A DNA stretch of 39,355 bases. Source: Clostridiales bacterium (GTDB taxonomy: Bacteria; Bacillota; Clostridia; Oscillospirales; Oscillospiraceae). Below are positions 38,014 through 39,355 of this stretch, piece after piece. The stretch is from the NCBI GenBank assembly GCA_022786965.1, contig JALFXH010000035.1:1-39355 (forward strand). Direction: 5' to 3'. The notes under the pieces are model-generated. The model worked only from the letters and a program-made list of their open reading frames with translations, was not told the DNA's origin and ran no database searches. Made by a program: the position numbers and the translations under genes. How positions within the stretch are numbered: position 1 is the first letter of the stretch; each line of letters begins with the position of its first letter.

Positions 38014-38367
38014 ATGTCCGAATTTCACCAACACGACTCCGAGCACGAGCATGAGCACGACCACGCCTACCTTCACGCCCACGGCATTGCCCACACCCAC
38101 GGTCACGTTCACGAAAATCAGAAAGCGGTCATCAACCGTCTGTCCCGGGCCATCGGCCATCTGGAGAAGGTGAAACGGATGGTGGAGGATGGGTGCGACT
38201 GCTCCGAAGTTCTGATTCAGCTTGCAGCGGTGCGTTCCGCTCTGGACAACACCGGCAAGGTGATCTTAAAGGATCATATGCGGCACTGCATGGTGGATGC
38301 CGTTGCCGCCGGAGACACGGACGCCATTGACGATCTGTGTCAGGCCATTGATAAGTTTATGAAGTGA
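38014..38367 (+). CDS. CsoR/RcnR-family metal-responsive repressor with His-rich N-terminus
   Basis: The 117-residue protein carries the all-helical CsoR/RcnR domain (about 36-117) after a His-rich N-terminal tail (13 His in residues 5-33). Cys63, His88 and Cys92 have exactly the spacing of the Cys-His-Cys copper site of CsoR (25 and 29 residues). The tail could instead recruit nickel, as the N-terminal His does in RcnR. GGAGG precedes the ATG. It diverges from the His-rich/CooT operon, and a CCCCCTTGGGGGG site lies between, so metal-relieved repression of both sides is likely. Confidence 0.82.
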   Translation: MSEFHQHDSEHEHEHDHAYLHAHGIAHTHGHVHENQKAVINRLSRAIGHLEKVKRMVEDGCDCSEVLIQLAAVRSALDNTGKVILKDHMRHCMVDAVAAGDTDAIDDLCQAIDKFMK

Positions 38368-38370
38368 GAT

Positions 38371-38403
38371 AACCCGGTGCTTTATAAAGGCACCGGGTTT
38401 TTC
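38371..38403 (+). terminator. Terminator after the CsoR-type gene
   Basis: A 10-bp stem AACCCGGTGC/GCACCGGGTT with a 9-base loop is followed by TTTC, immediately after the stop codon. Confidence 0.8.
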
Positions 38404-38406
38404 TTC

Positions 38407-38487
38407 CGTAGGGGACGGCGTCCTCGACGTCCCTCCCGTGAAGGCGTGAGTCTCCCTTATGGGGCGTCGGGGACGCCGCCCCCTACG
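38407..38487. repeat. CGTAGGGG inverted-repeat element
   Basis: CGTAGGGGACGGCGTCC...GACG at the left mirrors CGTCGGGGACGCCG...CCCCTACG at the right, giving a long imperfect hairpin of about 81 bases. It is the shortest and most symmetrical member of the family seen here. Confidence 0.75.
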
Positions 38488-38539
38488 ACGTGGAATTCTG
38501 AACAGCCCTTGAATTTTTCTTGAATTATGCCGTTGGGAC

Positions 38540-38568
38540 TGGAACTTTTCCGCCGGTTATGGTATACT
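38540..38568 (+). promoter_or_regulatory. Promoter of the U32 peptidase-family gene
   Basis: An extended -10 (TGGTATACT) lies 17 bases after a weak -35 (TGGAAC). The predicted start near 38575 gives a leader of about 140 bases that contains the second two-hairpin element. Confidence 0.6.
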
Positions 38569-38600
38569 GTGCGCAAGTATATGATGCCAGAGTATGCGAA

Positions 38601-38686
38601 GGCCGCAGGGCGGCCAGCCAATGCGTTACGGACGCTGGCGGTAGTCGTTACACCATTGGGCCTGCCCGACCGGCAGCGCTCAGTAA
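38601..38686. repeat. Two-hairpin element, copy B
   Basis: Hairpin 1 is GGCCGC-AGG-GCGGCC; a linker with AATGCGTTACG follows; hairpin 2 has arms CGCTG/CAGCG flanked by TTAC/GTAA. Loops share CATTGGGCC-like and GCTCAGTAA sequence with copy A. It ends 30 bases before the U32 start, in the sense orientation. Confidence 0.7.
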
Positions 38687-38716
38687 TCTGGTAAATTACG
38701 CTATGGAGAGAAGACT

Positions 38717-39355
38717 ATGCTGGAATTATTGGCTCCCGCCGGTTCTATGGAAGCCCTGCGGGCCGCGGTGCAGAACGGCGCCAACGCGGTGTACCTGGGT
38801 GTCGGCAACCTGAACGCCCGACAGAGCGCGAAAAACTTCACCCCCCAGACCCTTGTGGACGCGGTGAAATACTGCCACGTCCGGGGCGTGGAGGTGCATC
38901 TGACCCTGAACGCCCTGGTTTCCGACCGGGAAATGAAGGAGGCGGCGGAGCTGATCCGCCACGCCGCTCAGAATAATATTGATGCCTTCATCGTGCAGGA
39001 CCTGGGCGTGGTGCAGCTGTGCCGCCAGATCGCCCCCCACATTCCCGTCCACGGCTCCACCCAGATGACCGTCCACTCCCTGGACGGGGTGAAGCTGTGC
39101 GCCGATTTGGGCGTCAGCCGGGTGGTGCTGTCCCGGGAGCTGAGCCGGGACCAGATCGCCTACATCTGCCAGCACTCCCCCATCGAGATCGAGGTATTCG
39201 GCCACGGGGCCCTGTGCATGTGCTACTCCGGCCAGTGCTTCTTCTCCTCCGTCATCGGGGGCCGCAGCGGCAACCGGGGCCTGTGCGCCCAGCCCTGCCG
39301 GCTGAAATACGGCTGGGGAAACAAGGCCGACTCCTACCCCCTGTCCCTGAAGGAC
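38717..39355 (+). CDS. Peptidase U32 family protein (5' part, cut by window edge)
   Basis: The 213 residues visible are the N-terminal part of a U32 family protein: LELLAPAGSMEALRAAVQNG, AVYLGVGNLNAR, VHGSTQMTVHS and the family signature GHGALCMCYSGQCFFSS followed by GRSGNRGLCAQPCR. Members were first described as collagenases, but several act in tRNA or rRNA hydroxylation (TrhP, RlhA) and use the conserved cysteines for an iron-sulfur cluster. GGAGA lies before the ATG. The reading frame is still open at the window end. Confidence 0.88.
   Translation, partial: MLELLAPAGSMEALRAAVQNGANAVYLGVGNLNARQSAKNFTPQTLVDAVKYCHVRGVEVHLTLNALVSDREMKEAAELIRHAAQNNIDAFIVQDLGVVQLCRQIAPHIPVHGSTQMTVHSLDGVKLCADLGVSRVVLSRELSRDQIAYICQHSPIEIEVFGHGALCMCYSGQCFFSSVIGGRSGNRGLCAQPCRLKYGWGNKADSYPLSLKD

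Noticed and set aside
1-39355. tRNA or rRNA genes, or prophage
   Set aside because: No cloverleaf with conserved GGTTCRA, no rRNA-like stretches and no phage structural genes were found by reading.

Overview
The window reads as chromosomal DNA of a strictly anaerobic, GC-rich member of the Clostridia (Oscillospiraceae/Ruminococcaceae-like, probably gut-associated). The basis is strong AGGAGG ribosome binding sites, TTGACA/TATAAT promoters, a tungsten aldehyde oxidoreductase, a reverse rubrerythrin, a BlaI/BlaR1 pair, a TnpV fragment and many short inverted repeats ending in CGTAGGG or TGTCAT. The assignment comes from gene content, not from a marker gene.

Layout. 1-3230: end of an unknown gene, then a sugar kinase (xylB) and an L-fucose/L-arabinose-isomerase-family protein. 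3274-16186: a tungsten island, consisting of a leftward moaD-like/thiF-like/modE-like operon, a leftward aldehyde:ferredoxin oxidoreductase (AOR), a rightward five-gene operon (HTH-PBP sensor, moeA, moeA-PBP fusion, BFD-domain FAD oxidoreductase, NAD/FAD oxidoreductase), a leftward 83-residue orphan, and tupABC. 16200-17820: a decayed IS630-type element next to a tnpV fragment. 17829-23393: a MacAB-like export operon with two adaptors. 23572-27090: dapA-dapB-dapF plus a GT2 glycosyltransferase. 27262-31284: DUF2461, metallophosphoesterase, a ParB-like/BMP fusion and a TetR regulator. 31654-35112: BlaI with an oversized BlaR1-like protease. 35217-37043: PerR, reverse rubrerythrin, mini-rubredoxin and a desulforedoxin-like protein (oxygen defence). 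37209-38367: a metal module (CooT-like and His-rich proteins against a divergent CsoR-type repressor). 38717-end: a truncated U32 peptidase-family gene.

The most interesting part is the tungsten island. TupABC would import tungstate. The two MoeA proteins, MoaD-like and ThiF-like proteins would help build the tungstopterin cofactor. AOR would use it, and the paired flavoproteins could carry its electrons. Three observations tie it together. (1) The same periplasmic-binding-protein-like sensor domain sits on an HTH regulator and on a MoeA. (2) YGAAA half-sites at a 10-bp pitch occur in both divergent promoter regions (AOR/HTH-PBP and 83-residue orphan/tupA), suggesting one regulon. (3) TupA appears circularly permuted: its canonical C-terminal segment lies between the lipobox linker and the canonical N-terminus. 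A two-hairpin element with compensatory base changes also occurs twice, in two predicted 5' leaders but in opposite orientations.
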